Shown here one piece after another: positions 7,239-16,844 of a stretch of DNA of 64,000 nucleotides. The notes beneath the pieces were generated by a model, which worked only from the letters and a program-made list of their open reading frames with translations, did no database searches and was not told the origin of the DNA. The translations under genes were made by a program, and so were the position numbers. The stretch lies in NCBI GenBank assembly GCA_028876385.1, contig JAGWSF010000060.1, forward strand, positions 1-64,000. Reading direction: 5' to 3'. Numbering within the stretch: the stretch's first letter is position 1; each line of letters opens with the position of its first letter. Source of the DNA: Acidobacteriota bacterium. GTDB lineage: Bacteria > Actinomycetota > Acidimicrobiia > Acidimicrobiales > Palsa-688.

Positions 7239-8264
7239 GTGACCGTCCCGCTCGTGGACCAGCAGGCGCCCGAAGCCGCGGGCGGCGCCGGCCGGCGCCG
7301 GAAACCCCGAAGGCTGAGCAACAAGACCTACGTCGGGTTGGGCATGCTCGCCGTGTTCGTCGTGGTCGGCGTCATCGGCCCCACCATCGCCCCCTACAAC
7401 CCCTCGACCAGCGTGGGTCCCACCCTGCACGGCCCCACCGGTCACTTCCTCCTCGGCACCACCCAGAACGACCAGGATGTCCTGTCCCAGCTCCTGGTCG
7501 GGGCCCGCACCACCCTCGTCGTCGGCTTCCTCTCCGGGTTGATCGCCACCGTGCTGTCGGTACTGGTCGGGGTCACGGCCGGGTACCTCGGAGGACTGGC
7601 CGACGAAGGCCTTTCGCTGCTGGCCAACCTGTTCCTCGTCATCCCGGCCCTACCGCTGCTCATCGTTATGACGTCCTACCTGCCCAAGGCCGGCCCGCTG
7701 GCCGTGGCGGTGGTGATCAGCGTGACCGGTTGGGCCTGGGGGGCGCGGGTCCTCAGAGCCCAGACGCTGTCCATCCGCCGACGCGACTTCGTGGACGCGG
7801 CCCGGATCGCCGGCGAGCGGACGTGGCGCATCGTGTTGTTCGAGATCCTGCCCAACGAGGCCGCCATAGTGGTGTCGAGCTTCCTCTTCACCGTGCTGTT
7901 CGCCATCCTCACCCAGGTCGCGCTCGACTTCCTCGGACTGGTCAACCCGTCGGGCGACTGGTCGTGGGGCACGATGCTGTACTGGGCCCAGAGCGACCAG
8001 GCCCTGCAAGTAGGCGCCTGGTGGTGGTTCGTACCGCCCGGGTTGTGCATCGCCCTGGTCGGGGCCGGGCTGGCGCTGGCCAACTTCGGGTTGGACGAGT
8101 GGATCAATCCGAGGCTGCGCGCCGCCGGGGTCACCAGCCGGCGCGATGCCCGGCTGGCTCGCATGGGCGTAACCGTCGTCGACCGCCGCGGCCGCAGTAC
8201 CCCCCGCCGCGACGCGGCGGTCGGCAGCCGCCCCACGGCGACGCCCGTCGGGGGCCGGCTGTGA
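7239..8264 (+). CDS. ABC transporter permease, DppC/OppC class
   Basis: Second permease, 341 residues. It has a cytoplasmic N-terminal extension rich in Arg, one helix, a periplasmic loop containing HFLLGTTQNDQDVLSQLLVG, then five helices with the coupling loop DFVDAARIAGERTWRI. A basic C-terminal tail (about residues 295-341) is longer than usual and low in complexity. The GTG start has GGAGG 10 bases upstream. It pairs with the preceding permease to form the channel. Confidence 0.92.
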   Translation: MTVPLVDQQAPEAAGGAGRRRKPRRLSNKTYVGLGMLAVFVVVGVIGPTIAPYNPSTSVGPTLHGPTGHFLLGTTQNDQDVLSQLLVGARTTLVVGFLSGLIATVLSVLVGVTAGYLGGLADEGLSLLANLFLVIPALPLLIVMTSYLPKAGPLAVAVVISVTGWAWGARVLRAQTLSIRRRDFVDAARIAGERTWRIVLFEILPNEAAIVVSSFLFTVLFAILTQVALDFLGLVNPSGDWSWGTMLYWAQSDQALQVGAWWWFVPPGLCIALVGAGLALANFGLDEWINPRLRAAGVTSRRDARLARMGVTVVDRRGRSTPRRDAAVGSRPTATPVGGRL

Positions 8265-9295
8265 ACAGCCCGGTGGTCCTCGACGTGCGAGACCTGAGCG
8301 TGGAATACCGCGCCGGTGAGCAGACCATCCCGGCGGTGAACAGCGTCGACCTGGTGCTGCACCGGGGCGAGGTGCTCGGACTCGCCGGCGAGAGCGGCAG
8401 CGGCAAGTCCACCCTGGCCTACGCCATGACCCGGCTGCTACGACCGCCCGGGGTCATCACCGCCGGCGACGTGTGGTTCCGCGACGCCAGGGGGGCGGCC
8501 GCCCCCCTGGCCGTGCTCGACGCCGGGCCGGCCGAACTGCGCCGGGTCCGGTGGGCCGAGATCGCCATCGTCTTCCAGTCGGCCCTGCACGCCCTCAATC
8601 CGGTACTCACCGTCGAGTCGCAGCTCGGGGACGTGCTCAAGGCCCACCGGGGCCTGGCCCGCGCCGCTCGGCGGGAGCGTTGCGCCGAGCTGCTCGGCTT
8701 AGTCGGAATCAGCGCCGACCGGCTGCGCAGCTACCCGCACGAGCTGTCGGGGGGCATGCGCCAGCGGGTCATGATCGCCATGGCGCTCGCTCTCGAGCCG
8801 CAGGTGGTGATCATGGACGAGCCGACCACCGCTCTCGACGCCGTCACCCAACGGGAGATCCTGGCCGAGGTGCTCAGCCTGCGCGAGCGGCTCGGGTTCT
8901 CGGTGGTCTTCATCACCCACGACCTCTCTCTGCTCATCGAGATCGCCGATTCCATCGCCGTCATGTACGCCGGCCGGCTGGTGGAGCAAGGCCCGGCCCA
9001 GGACCTGTTCCGGGACCCCCGCCATCCCTACACCAAGGGTCTGGTGGACTCGTTCCCGCCCCTTCACGGTATCCGGGGTCGCCTGGAGGGTATCCCGGGC
9101 TCACCTCCCGACCTGCGGGACCCCCCGCCCGGGTGCCCTTTCCATCCGCGCTGCTCGCGGGCCGAGGAACGCTGCCGTAGGGAGCTGCCCCTACTCGAAC
9201 CCCTACCGGTGAGGCCCTCGGCCCGGGCCGTGCGCCTGGCGGCGTGCTGGAACCAGTTGGAGCCCTCGGTCGAGTCGCCCGAGGTGGCGTCGTGA
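8261..9295 (+). CDS. ABC transporter ATP-binding protein, DppD class
   Basis: A 344-residue ATPase with Walker A GESGSGKST (43-51), signature LSGGMRQRV, Walker B VVIMDEPTTALD and the C-terminal oligopeptide-transporter Cys motif (PPGCPFHPRC) that can bind an Fe-S cluster. GTG 8261 overlaps the permease stop by 4 bp (GTGA). It forms the nucleotide-binding heterodimer with the next gene. The 3' end lies in a 20-bp duplication that also contains the start of the next gene. Confidence 0.93.
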   Translation: MNSPVVLDVRDLSVEYRAGEQTIPAVNSVDLVLHRGEVLGLAGESGSGKSTLAYAMTRLLRPPGVITAGDVWFRDARGAAAPLAVLDAGPAELRRVRWAEIAIVFQSALHALNPVLTVESQLGDVLKAHRGLARAARRERCAELLGLVGISADRLRSYPHELSGGMRQRVMIAMALALEPQVVIMDEPTTALDAVTQREILAEVLSLRERLGFSVVFITHDLSLLIEIADSIAVMYAGRLVEQGPAQDLFRDPRHPYTKGLVDSFPPLHGIRGRLEGIPGSPPDLRDPPPGCPFHPRCSRAEERCRRELPLLEPLPVRPSARAVRLAACWNQLEPSVESPEVAS

Positions 9296-9320
9296 CCGTG
9301 GAGGCTGCGTCGTGACCGTG
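9281..9320 (+). repeat. 20-bp tandem duplication across the dppD/dppF-like junction
   Basis: Two 20-bp units (9281-9300 and 9301-9320, 18 of 20 identical, both ending GCGTCGTGACCGTG) run over the stop codon of one gene and the GTG start of the next. The first copy therefore has a decoy GTG (9292) that opens only seven sense codons. Translation of the downstream ATPase should start from the second copy. Confidence 0.85.
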
Positions 9321-10313
9321 GAAGCCGGGCCGGTGCTCCGAGCCGAGGGCGTCCGGGTGGAGTTCCCCGTCGGCGGGACCCGGCGGGGACGGGTGGTGCA
9401 CGCCGTGGACGACGTGTCCATCGAGCTGTGGGCCGGGCAGGTCACCGCCGTGGTGGGGGAGAGCGGTTCGGGCAAGTCCACGCTGGCCCGGGCCCTGTGC
9501 CGCCTCATCACACCGAAGGCCGGGCGGCTGTGGCTGGACGGCACCGAGGTGCCCTTCACGAGCCGCCGCGGCGCCCGGGAGTACCGGCGCGAGGTGCAGC
9601 TGATACTCCAGGATCCTTTTTCCTCCCTCAACCCGATCCACACCATCGCCTACCACCTCTCCCGCCCGCTCAAGATCCACAAGCGGGGCGGGGCGTCGCT
9701 CACCGGGACCGTCGACGGTCTCCTCGAGCGGGTCAATCTGTCGCCCGTCGGCCGTTACCGCGACCGCCTACCCCACGAGCTGTCCGGTGGGCAGCTCCAA
9801 AGAGTCGCCATCGCCCGGGCCTTGGCCGTGGGGCCCCGGGTGCTTCTCGCCGACGAGCCGGTCTCCATGCTCGACGTGTCCATCCGTCTCGGCGTGCTCA
9901 ACCTGCTGGGCGAACTGTGCGCCGACGACCGCCTCGCCGCGCTGTACGTGACCCACGACATCGCGTCGGCTCGCTACCTGGCCACGACGGTCGTGGTCAT
10001 GTACGCCGGCCGTGTCGTCGAGGCCGGCCCCGCCGAGCAGGTCGTCGACCGGCCGGCCCATCCCTACACCCAGCTCCTGCTCAGCGCCGCCCCCGACCCG
10101 GAGCGATTGCACCCGCCCGAGCTCGCCGGACGGGGATCACCCCCGAGCCTCATCGACCCGCCCTCGGGCTGCCGGTTCCATCCCCGCTGCCCCCTCGCCA
10201 CCGCCCGCTGCGCCGAGGAGGTGCCGCCCGCGGTCGAGGTGGAGCTGGGCCGGACGGTCTCGTGTTGGAATGTCTCGGCGCCCCGGGTCGCGCCGGGGAG
10301 CCGAGGCGCATGA
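9312..10313 (+). CDS. ABC transporter ATP-binding protein, DppF class
   Basis: A 333-residue partner ATPase with Walker A GESGSGKST, a Q-loop in VQLILQDPFSSLNP, signature LSGGQLQRV, Walker B VLLADEPVSMLD, H-loop YVTHD and a C-terminal Cys motif (PPSGCRFHPRC). The start is set at GTG 9312, because the upstream copy of the same sequence (GTG 9292) is closed by a stop. It completes the two-ATPase importer. Confidence 0.93.
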   Translation: MTVEAGPVLRAEGVRVEFPVGGTRRGRVVHAVDDVSIELWAGQVTAVVGESGSGKSTLARALCRLITPKAGRLWLDGTEVPFTSRRGAREYRREVQLILQDPFSSLNPIHTIAYHLSRPLKIHKRGGASLTGTVDGLLERVNLSPVGRYRDRLPHELSGGQLQRVAIARALAVGPRVLLADEPVSMLDVSIRLGVLNLLGELCADDRLAALYVTHDIASARYLATTVVVMYAGRVVEAGPAEQVVDRPAHPYTQLLLSAAPDPERLHPPELAGRGSPPSLIDPPSGCRFHPRCPLATARCAEEVPPAVEVELGRTVSCWNVSAPRVAPGSRGA

Positions 10314-10537
10314 AAGCGCGCCGGCGGGCCCCCCCGAGGCCGCCACCTCCGGCCGTGCGCGAACGCGACGGACCTGCCCTCCTGGCCGAGGAGCAGGCCC
10401 GCCTACCGCAGCCCGGCTCCGCTGATGCGGGACCGGCCGGCGTGCTCCGCCGGAGCCTGTCACCCACGTCGAGACCCCTGAACAGAGACCCACGCAGGCC
10501 GGCGTACCGGCCGAACCCCATGGAGGATACGCAATGA
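10310..10537 (+). CDS. Possible 75-codon ORF between ATPase and binding protein
   Basis: An ATG overlaps the upstream stop (ATGA, 10310) and the ORF stop overlaps the next ATG (ATGA, 10534), so coupling geometry is perfect at both ends. However, the product is Arg/Pro-rich, only about 79 % of codons end in G/C, and the next gene has its own GGAGG. It may just be a ribosome-bridging spacer. No known domain is visible. Confidence 0.2.
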   Translation: MKARRRAPPRPPPPAVRERDGPALLAEEQARLPQPGSADAGPAGVLRRSLSPTSRPLNRDPRRPAYRPNPMEDTQ

Positions 10538-12222
10538 ACCGCAGTACCGTCGCCGGTCTGGCCGTAGCGTCGGCCGTGGCCCTTATGGCCACGGCGTGCA
10601 GCTCGGGGTCCAAGACCCCAGCCGCCTCGTCCGGCCCCAACACCTCGGCTGCCACCGCGGCCGGCAGCAGCCCGACACCCGACGTAACCATCGACGTCGA
10701 GTCCAACACCCTGGCCGGTCCCATCACCGGAGGCTTCAATCCGTTCCTGACCTCCGAGGACGCCTACGGCCTCGGCGCCGTTTCGATGATCTACGAGCCG
10801 CTGCTCCAGTTCAACATTCTCCAGCCCGGCCTGACCCGGCCCTGGCTGGCGAGCAGCTACAAGTGGAGCACCGACGGCAAGACCCTCACCTTCAACCTGC
10901 GACCCGGGGTCAAGTGGAGCGACGGGACGCCGTTCACCTCGGCCGACGTGGTCTACACCTACAACCTGATGAAGCAGGACACCGCGCTCAACACCAACGG
11001 CATCTCATTCGAGTCGGTGAGCGCCCCCGACCCCGAGACGGTGGTGATGACCTTCGCCGCCCCCGCCTACACCCAGCTGTACGCCGTCGCCGGTCAGACG
11101 CTGATCGTCCCCCAATCCAAGTGGTCGGCTGTCAGCGACCCTGCCACCTACCCCGACACCAGTCCGGTAGGCACCGGGCCCTACACCCTGGCGTCCATCG
11201 ACTCCCAGAGCATCACCCTCACCCGTAACCCCAACTACTGGCAGCCCGGAAAGCCGGCCATCAAGACGGTCGTATTCCCCGATTACGAGTCCAACACGAG
11301 CGCCGCGTCGGCGCTGCAGGCCGGGCAGCTGACCTGGGGCGGCAACTTCATCTCCCACATCCAGCAGATCTTCGCCAACACCCCGAGCCATGTCTTCTAC
11401 TCCCCACCCAACAACACGGTGGCGCTGTGGCCCAACCTCACGGCCTGGCCGACCAACCAGTTGCCGGTGCGTCAGGCCATCAGCCTGGTCCTCGACCGGG
11501 CCCAGGTGTCCCAGCAGGGCGAGCAGGGCGACGAGGCCCCGGCCACCAGCAACACCGGGCTCATCCTTCCCAATGACCAGTCCTATCTGGCGTCCAGCGC
11601 CAACACCCTTCCCCACGACCCGGCGCAGGCCACGTCCATTCTGCAAGGCGCCGGCTACAAGCTGGTCAACGGTACCTGGACCAGCTCGGACGGCAAGCCG
11701 GTGACCATCAACCTCGAGGATCCGGCGTCGTACTCGGACTACATGGCCTCCGACCAGGCCATCGCCAACCAGCTGTCGTCGTTCGGGATCAAGACCTCGG
11801 TCAACGGTGTGTCGGTCAACGCCTGGAACGCCGATCTGCAGTCCGGTCATTTCCAGATGACCCTCCACTGGGGCCAGACGGCCGACACCCCCTACGGGCA
11901 GTTCCAGAACTGGCTGGACCCGTCGCTGATCGGTGGGTCGGCCGGCAACTTCGAGCGGTTCAACGACCCGGCGGCGACGGCCGCCCTGCAGGCCTACGCC
12001 AGTGCCGGTAGCGACACCGCCGCCAAAGCCGCGGTCACCCAGCTCGGCAACATCGTGGCCCAGCAGCTGCCGATAATCCCGGTCATGTACGGGGCAGCAT
12101 GGGGCGAGTACAACTCCAGCAAGGTCACCGGGTTCCCGACCCAGTCCAACCCCTACGACCCGGCCCAGCCGTCCGTGCCGTTCAACGAGTACGTGATACT
12201 CCAGCTCCACCCGGTCGGCTGA
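10534..12222 (+). CDS. Extracellular solute-binding lipoprotein, family 5
   Basis: A 562-residue lipoprotein that captures the substrate outside the cell and delivers it to the permeases. The signal peptide ends in ALMATAC with lipidated Cys22. The -3 position is Ala rather than Leu, a weak but acceptable lipobox. A Ser/Ala/Thr linker follows. The mature protein has SBP_bac_5 landmarks (GGFNPFLTSEDAYGLG, PGVKWSDGTPFTSADVVYTY, TGPYTL, then LTRNPNYW). GGAGG lies 9 bases before the ATG. The presence of a lipoprotein receptor implies a Gram-positive-type envelope. Confidence 0.93.
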   Translation: MNRSTVAGLAVASAVALMATACSSGSKTPAASSGPNTSAATAAGSSPTPDVTIDVESNTLAGPITGGFNPFLTSEDAYGLGAVSMIYEPLLQFNILQPGLTRPWLASSYKWSTDGKTLTFNLRPGVKWSDGTPFTSADVVYTYNLMKQDTALNTNGISFESVSAPDPETVVMTFAAPAYTQLYAVAGQTLIVPQSKWSAVSDPATYPDTSPVGTGPYTLASIDSQSITLTRNPNYWQPGKPAIKTVVFPDYESNTSAASALQAGQLTWGGNFISHIQQIFANTPSHVFYSPPNNTVALWPNLTAWPTNQLPVRQAISLVLDRAQVSQQGEQGDEAPATSNTGLILPNDQSYLASSANTLPHDPAQATSILQGAGYKLVNGTWTSSDGKPVTINLEDPASYSDYMASDQAIANQLSSFGIKTSVNGVSVNAWNADLQSGHFQMTLHWGQTADTPYGQFQNWLDPSLIGGSAGNFERFNDPAATAALQAYASAGSDTAAKAAVTQLGNIVAQQLPIIPVMYGAAWGEYNSSKVTGFPTQSNPYDPAQPSVPFNEYVILQLHPVG

Positions 12223-12226
12223 CCGG
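12211..12226 (+). terminator. Short hairpin over the stop codon of the binding protein
   Basis: CCGGTC (12211-12216) and GACCGG (12221-12226) pair with a 4-base loop containing the first base of the stop codon. There is no U-tract. It could protect the upstream mRNA or lower read-through into the glucosidase gene. Confidence 0.3.
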
Positions 12227-12268
12227 TCGCCACGGACCATCCTCAAAGACTGAAAGGCAGGCATTGAG

Positions 12269-13714
12269 TTGACTGACACGGTCGCGACTTCAGCCGACCC
12301 GGTGCGCTTCCCCGACGGCTTCTTGTGGGGGGCCGCCACGGCGGCCTACCAGATCGAAGGGGCGGCGTCGGCCGACGGGAGGGGAGTGTCGATCTGGGAC
12401 ACCTTCTCCCGCCGACCGGGGGCGGTTCACAACGGTGACACGGGCGACGTGGCCTGCGATCACTATCACCGCATGGACGGCGACCTCGACCTCCTGGCCG
12501 AGTTGGGGGTCTCGGCCTACCGGTTCTCGATCGCCTGGCCCCGGGTCCAGCCGACGGGGAAAGGGCCGGCCCATCAGCCCGGCTTGGACTTCTACCGGCG
12601 GCTGGTGGACGGGCTGCGGGCCCGGGGGATCTCCCCCGTGGCCACCCTGTACCACTGGGATCTGCCCCAGCCGCTGGAGGACGCCGGCGGCTGGGGGGTC
12701 CGTGAGACTGCCGAGCGCTTCGCCGACTACGCGGCCCTGGCCGGCCAGGCTCTGGGCGACGGCGTGGACATGTGGATCACCCTCAACGAGCCGTGGTGCT
12801 CGTCGTGGCTCGGTTACGGGAGCGGCCGTCACGCCCCCGGCGTGACCGACGTCGGCCGGGCCGGCGCCGCCAACCACCACCTCCTGCTCGGCCACGGCAT
12901 GGCCCTGCCCGCCCTGCGGGCCGAAGGTGCCGCACGGGTCGGCATCACCCTCAACCTGGCCCCGGTGCGGGCCGCCACCGACCATCCCGACGACGTGGCC
13001 GCCGCCCAGCGGGTCGACGGCAACCAGAACCGCCTGTTCACCGAGCCCCTGCTCGAGGGCCGTTACCCGACCGACATGCTCGAGCACTACGCCCGCCACC
13101 GACCCGGCTTCTCGGTGGTCGCCGACGGCGACCTGGATCTCATCTCGGCCCCGATGGATTTCCTCGGTGTCAACTACTACTTCCCCGCCTTCGTGGTGGC
13201 GAGGGGTCGCGAGGCCGAGGCTCTCCGGGCCGGTTTCTGCGTGGCGCCCCGCGAGGCCGACGCGGTGGCCGACGACCTCGGTGTGACCGCCGTGCATCGC
13301 TCCGAGCAGCCCCGGACCCTGATGGGCTGGGAGGTCGACGCGCCGGCCATGAGGGACCTGCTGACGGGACTGTCGGCGAGCTATCGGTTGCCGCCGGTGT
13401 ATGTCACCGAGAACGGAGCATCGTTTTCCGACTACCAGGGGCCCGACGGGGTGGTCCACGACGGGGAGCGCTCGGCTTACCTCGACACCCACCTGCGCGC
13501 CGTGCGTTCGGCGATGACCGCCGGTGTGGACATCCGCGGCTACTTCGTGTGGAGCCTTCTGGATAACTTCGAGTGGGGCCACGGCTACTCCAAACGCTTC
13601 GGTCTGGTCTGGGTCGACTACCCGAGCGGCGGCCGCCTGCCCAAGGACAGTTTCCGCTGGTACCAGACGGTGGTGGCCACCAACGAGCTACCGGCCCCAC
13701 CCGCGGCGTCCTGA
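12269..13714 (+). CDS. bglA: Glycoside hydrolase family 1 beta-glucosidase
   Basis: A 481-residue cytoplasmic enzyme hydrolysing beta-glucosides (family activity; exact sugar unknown). It has the N-terminal GH1 signature (FLWGAATAAYQIEGA), acid/base Glu174 in TLNEPW, and nucleophile Glu381 in VTENG. The aglycone-side end SLLDNFEWGHGYSKRFGLVW is also canonical. Length matches the family. The start is a TTG at 12269 with an AAGGCAGG-like ribosome site. It is the last gene of the LacI-controlled importer operon and would act on the imported oligosaccharide. No signal peptide is seen. Confidence 0.94.
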   Translation: MTDTVATSADPVRFPDGFLWGAATAAYQIEGAASADGRGVSIWDTFSRRPGAVHNGDTGDVACDHYHRMDGDLDLLAELGVSAYRFSIAWPRVQPTGKGPAHQPGLDFYRRLVDGLRARGISPVATLYHWDLPQPLEDAGGWGVRETAERFADYAALAGQALGDGVDMWITLNEPWCSSWLGYGSGRHAPGVTDVGRAGAANHHLLLGHGMALPALRAEGAARVGITLNLAPVRAATDHPDDVAAAQRVDGNQNRLFTEPLLEGRYPTDMLEHYARHRPGFSVVADGDLDLISAPMDFLGVNYYFPAFVVARGREAEALRAGFCVAPREADAVADDLGVTAVHRSEQPRTLMGWEVDAPAMRDLLTGLSASYRLPPVYVTENGASFSDYQGPDGVVHDGERSAYLDTHLRAVRSAMTAGVDIRGYFVWSLLDNFEWGHGYSKRFGLVWVDYPSGGRLPKDSFRWYQTVVATNELPAPPAAS

Positions 13715-13726
13715 TCGCCGGGCGGT

Positions 13727-14821
13727 TCAGGCGGACCGCACCGGCGGGTCGACGCCGATGAGCTCGGCGGTGATCGAGGCGACGGGGTTGTACACGGCCA
13801 TGTCGGCGTCGGCCAGCTCCGGGGCGAAGCGGGCCATCATCTCGGCCAGCTTGACCATGACCAGGGTGAAGTGGAAACCGCCGAGGACCTCGTAGAAATC
13901 CACGTGCCGGGCGGGTCTGGCCCGCACCTCCTCCCACAGGGCGATCGTCTGGTCGCGGTCGAGCATCCCCTCCGGGAGCGGCACACCGCTGCCTTCGGTG
14001 TGGTAGCGCTGGAGGAACAGCCACCAGCCCAGATCCGACTCGGAGTTGCCGAGCGAGACCATCTCCCAGTCGAAGATGCCGACGACGTCGAGGTCCCGGA
14101 ACATCTGGTTGCCGGGGCGGGCGTCGCCCCACGACAGCTCGACCAGGTCGTCGTCCTCGGGCCAGTGGGACAGGAGCCAGTCCCAGGCCGGGTCGGCCAC
14201 CGGGTGGGGGAGACCCCGGCAGGCCCAGCGCAGGAACAGGTCGAAGTAGTTGCGCCGCTGCTCGGCTCCGAGGCGACCGTGATGGGGTTTGTCCAGGTAG
14301 TCGAGCCCGGCGGCCCGCCAGTCCACCGCCCCCACCCGGGCCATGGCGGTGACGGCGTTGCGGTGCCAGGTGCGCCGCTGCTCGGGGGTCATGTCCATGA
14401 CGAACCCCTCCACGGTGTAGGGCGGGGAGTCGCCGGGAACGTCCCCCTTCACCCGGTCCATGACGAAGAAGGGCTGGCCCAGTACATCGGTCCCCGGTTC
14501 GGCCCAGCGGGTGCGCGGCACAGGGATGTCGGTGTGGGCGCCGAGCTGGGTCATCGTGCGGTACTGCTGGCTGATGATGTCGATCTCAGGAAAAAGGGCC
14601 GTGGTCTGCGGCTGGGACCGCAGCACCAGCTCGGCCTCGACCGGTCCCGCCGGCTCCACCCAGCGGACGTCCATGAGAAAGGTCTCGTTGGAGAACCCCG
14701 TAGCGGCGGGAACGACCAGGTCGGTGATCTCGATGGCCGAAGCCTCCGGCATCTGGCGGCCCAGCCACGCTTCGAGCGCGACGCGCACCTGACCCGGATC
14801 GCGTTGGTCACTTACTGGCAA
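13727..14821 (-). CDS. Phosphotransferase family protein (APH/ACAD10-like kinase fold)
   Basis: A 364-residue aminoglycoside-phosphotransferase-fold protein. The Brenner-like loop is LSWGDARPGNQMF (Trp in place of the usual His before Gly-Asp) and the metal-binding loop is GIFDWEM. Proteins of this subgroup occur in actinobacterial lipid and steroid loci, next to acyl-CoA dehydrogenases, and are not antibiotic-resistance enzymes as far as known. The natural substrate is unknown. The TTG start at 14821 has AGGAGG 6 bases upstream on this strand. A paralogue lies at 39843-40961. Confidence 0.85.
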   Translation of the reverse strand: MPVSDQRDPGQVRVALEAWLGRQMPEASAIEITDLVVPAATGFSNETFLMDVRWVEPAGPVEAELVLRSQPQTTALFPEIDIISQQYRTMTQLGAHTDIPVPRTRWAEPGTDVLGQPFFVMDRVKGDVPGDSPPYTVEGFVMDMTPEQRRTWHRNAVTAMARVGAVDWRAAGLDYLDKPHHGRLGAEQRRNYFDLFLRWACRGLPHPVADPAWDWLLSHWPEDDDLVELSWGDARPGNQMFRDLDVVGIFDWEMVSLGNSESDLGWWLFLQRYHTEGSGVPLPEGMLDRDQTIALWEEVRARPARHVDFYEVLGGFHFTLVMVKLAEMMARFAPELADADMAVYNPVASITAELIGVDPPVRSA

Positions 14822-14970
14822 GAGGACCTCCTTGGCGGCGGCAGCGTCCCCCGGGGAAGCCGAGCCGGTGTGTGGAGGCCCATATTCGCACCGCGTCGTC
14901 GGCTCCGCAGTGATCCCGGGCGCCGCCGGGGTGCCCCGAGCTCGTGCCGCCGACCTGCCAGGATGGCCCC

Positions 14971-15720
14971 GTGTCCGATCCCGGGGATCTGTCCGATCTG
15001 GAGAACGACCCGCTTCCCGAGGACCAGATCGGCCTGCTGGCCGGCCTGTGCACCACCAGGGCCATCCGGCGCTACACCGCCGAGCGGGTGCCGGCCGCCG
15101 CCCTTCGGGCCATGCTGTTCGCCGCGACCCGCGCGCCCAGCGGATCCAACCGCCAACCCTTCCGTTTCGTCGTGCTGACCGACGGGCCCAAGGCCCGGGA
15201 GGCCAAGCAGCTGATGGCGTCGAGCGCCCAGGCCGTCTGGTCGGACAAGCGAGCCCGAGACGGATACGACTCGGGGAGCGGTGCCGACACCAACAGTCCC
15301 AAAGCCCGGATGGCCAGGGCCATGGAGCACTTCGTGGCCCACTTCGCCGACGCCCCGGTGCTCATACTGCCCTGCCTCGTGAGGTACCGCCCGCCCCACC
15401 CGGGTGAAGGAGCGTCGATCTACCCGGCGTGCCAGAACCTGCTGCTGGCCGCCCGAGCCCTCGGCTACGGCGGGGTCTTCACCGGCATGCACCACATGGT
15501 CGAAGACGAGCTGAAGCGGCTGCTCGGGATTCCCGACGAGGTCTTCATCGCCGGCACCATCACCGTCGGCCGCCCCGCCGGAGGTCACGGTCCGGTCAGG
15601 CGACGACCGCTGTCGGAGCTGGTGTTCGCCGAGGAGTGGGACGCTCCCGCGGTGTGGGCCGTGGACCCGCCGGGGACGGCGTTCACCTCGGCCGGGCCGC
15701 CCCGAGACACCGGGCGCTAG
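14971..15720 (+). CDS. Nitroreductase-family flavoprotein
   Basis: A 249-residue FMN-dependent oxidoreductase. The N-terminal phosphate-binding segment TTRAIRRYTAE and APSGSNRQPFRF are diagnostic. A central helix (YPACQNLLLAARALGYGGVF) and a C-terminal PRRPLSELV-like segment complete the fold. The substrate is unknown; related enzymes reduce nitroaromatics, quinones or act as dehalogenases. GTG 14971 is preferred over GTG 14944, because a CAGGAT -10-like hexamer sits 6 bases ahead of it. It is divergent from the upstream phosphotransferase across 149 bp. Confidence 0.88.
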   Translation: MSDPGDLSDLENDPLPEDQIGLLAGLCTTRAIRRYTAERVPAAALRAMLFAATRAPSGSNRQPFRFVVLTDGPKAREAKQLMASSAQAVWSDKRARDGYDSGSGADTNSPKARMARAMEHFVAHFADAPVLILPCLVRYRPPHPGEGASIYPACQNLLLAARALGYGGVFTGMHHMVEDELKRLLGIPDEVFIAGTITVGRPAGGHGPVRRRPLSELVFAEEWDAPAVWAVDPPGTAFTSAGPPRDTGR

Positions 15721-15859
15721 AAGCGCACCGCCGGCGAGGTAACCGGGTGGGGCCGGTCATCGCGGCGTCGAGGGGTGACCGCTCGCACCGGGCATCGGGG
15801 TGGCCACTGCGTTACGGTTTGGGAGTGGGGGGATCGTCGAGTATCAGGGAGGGCCTGGA

Positions 15860-16678
15860 ATGACCGGGGTTCTGGCTGGCAAGCGCGCCGTGGTGGTGGG
15901 TGGCGGCAGTGGTATCGGCTTCGCCTCGGCCCGGCTGCTGGCCCGTGACGGTGCCGAGGTGACCATCGTCGGACGCACCGAAGCCAAGCTGGAGGCCGCC
16001 CGGGAGCGGCTGGCCGGTGAGGGTTTGACGGTGTCCACCTTCGCCGCCGACGCTCTCGACGCGCTCGGGGTACGCGACGCTGTCGAGGCGGCCTCCGACG
16101 CTGAGGGTCGTCTGCACATAGCCGTCGTGGTCCCTGGCGGAGCAACCATCAAACCGGTATTGCTGATCGACGACGACCGCTTCGACGAGGAGATCAGGCT
16201 CAACGTCCGACCGGTCTTCCTGCTGCTCAAGTACGCCGGGCGGGCCATGGTGCGCGCCGGGGAGGGCTCGTTCGTCGCCATATCGTCCACCGCCGCGGTC
16301 TTCCCGTGCCGCTACATCGCCACCTACTCGGCCGGCAAAGCGGCGGTCGACCAGCTCGTGAGGGTCGCCGCCGACGAGCTCGGCCGTCTCAACATCCGGG
16401 TCAACTCCGTGCAGCCGGGCATGACCCGCACGGCGGCCACCGAGCGGGCCTTCGCCAACGCCGAGATGATGCAGCAGTTCCTCGACGGTCAGGCCCTGGA
16501 CCGCCACGGCGAGCCCGAGGACCAGGCGCAGGCCGTCCGCTACATGGCCGGGCCCGAGTCGGGATGGGTGACGGGACAGTTGTTGACGGTGGACGGCGGC
16601 CACACGTTGCGGTCGTTCATCGACTACGCCAGCCTGATGGACCTGCCCGATCAGGGCGATCCGGCCCAGTTCGTCTGA
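15860..16678 (+). CDS. Short-chain dehydrogenase/reductase (SDR)
   Basis: A 272-residue Rossmann oxidoreductase with coenzyme motif VVGGGSGIG (a GxxxGxG variant), catalytic Ser in ISSTAAV and YSAGK as the Tyr/Lys pair. The C-terminus has the SDR end WVTGQLLTVDGGH. It is monocistronic with a purine-rich ribosome site (AGGGAGGG). The ATG at 15860 is chosen over an in-frame upstream ATG because of that site. The substrate is not predictable. Confidence 0.88.
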   Translation: MTGVLAGKRAVVVGGGSGIGFASARLLARDGAEVTIVGRTEAKLEAARERLAGEGLTVSTFAADALDALGVRDAVEAASDAEGRLHIAVVVPGGATIKPVLLIDDDRFDEEIRLNVRPVFLLLKYAGRAMVRAGEGSFVAISSTAAVFPCRYIATYSAGKAAVDQLVRVAADELGRLNIRVNSVQPGMTRTAATERAFANAEMMQQFLDGQALDRHGEPEDQAQAVRYMAGPESGWVTGQLLTVDGGHTLRSFIDYASLMDLPDQGDPAQFV

Positions 16679-16844
16679 CCGCCCCGGCTCTCTCCCTGCC
16701 CCGCTGGTTCTTCCAGCCCCGGGTGTCGCCTCTGTGGGCCGCGCCCGGGGGCCGGCCCAGCGGGCCGCCCGGCCGCGGCGCCGCTCCTGCGGGGGTGCTC
16801 GAGGCCCCGGTTTGGACCTTCTGGGCCGGGGGCAGAGTCGCAGG

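Noticed and set aside
13727-14821. Aminoglycoside-resistance gene
   Set aside because: The fold is shared, but the Trp-Gly-Asp loop and context place it in the ACAD10-like group, with no evidence for drug substrates.
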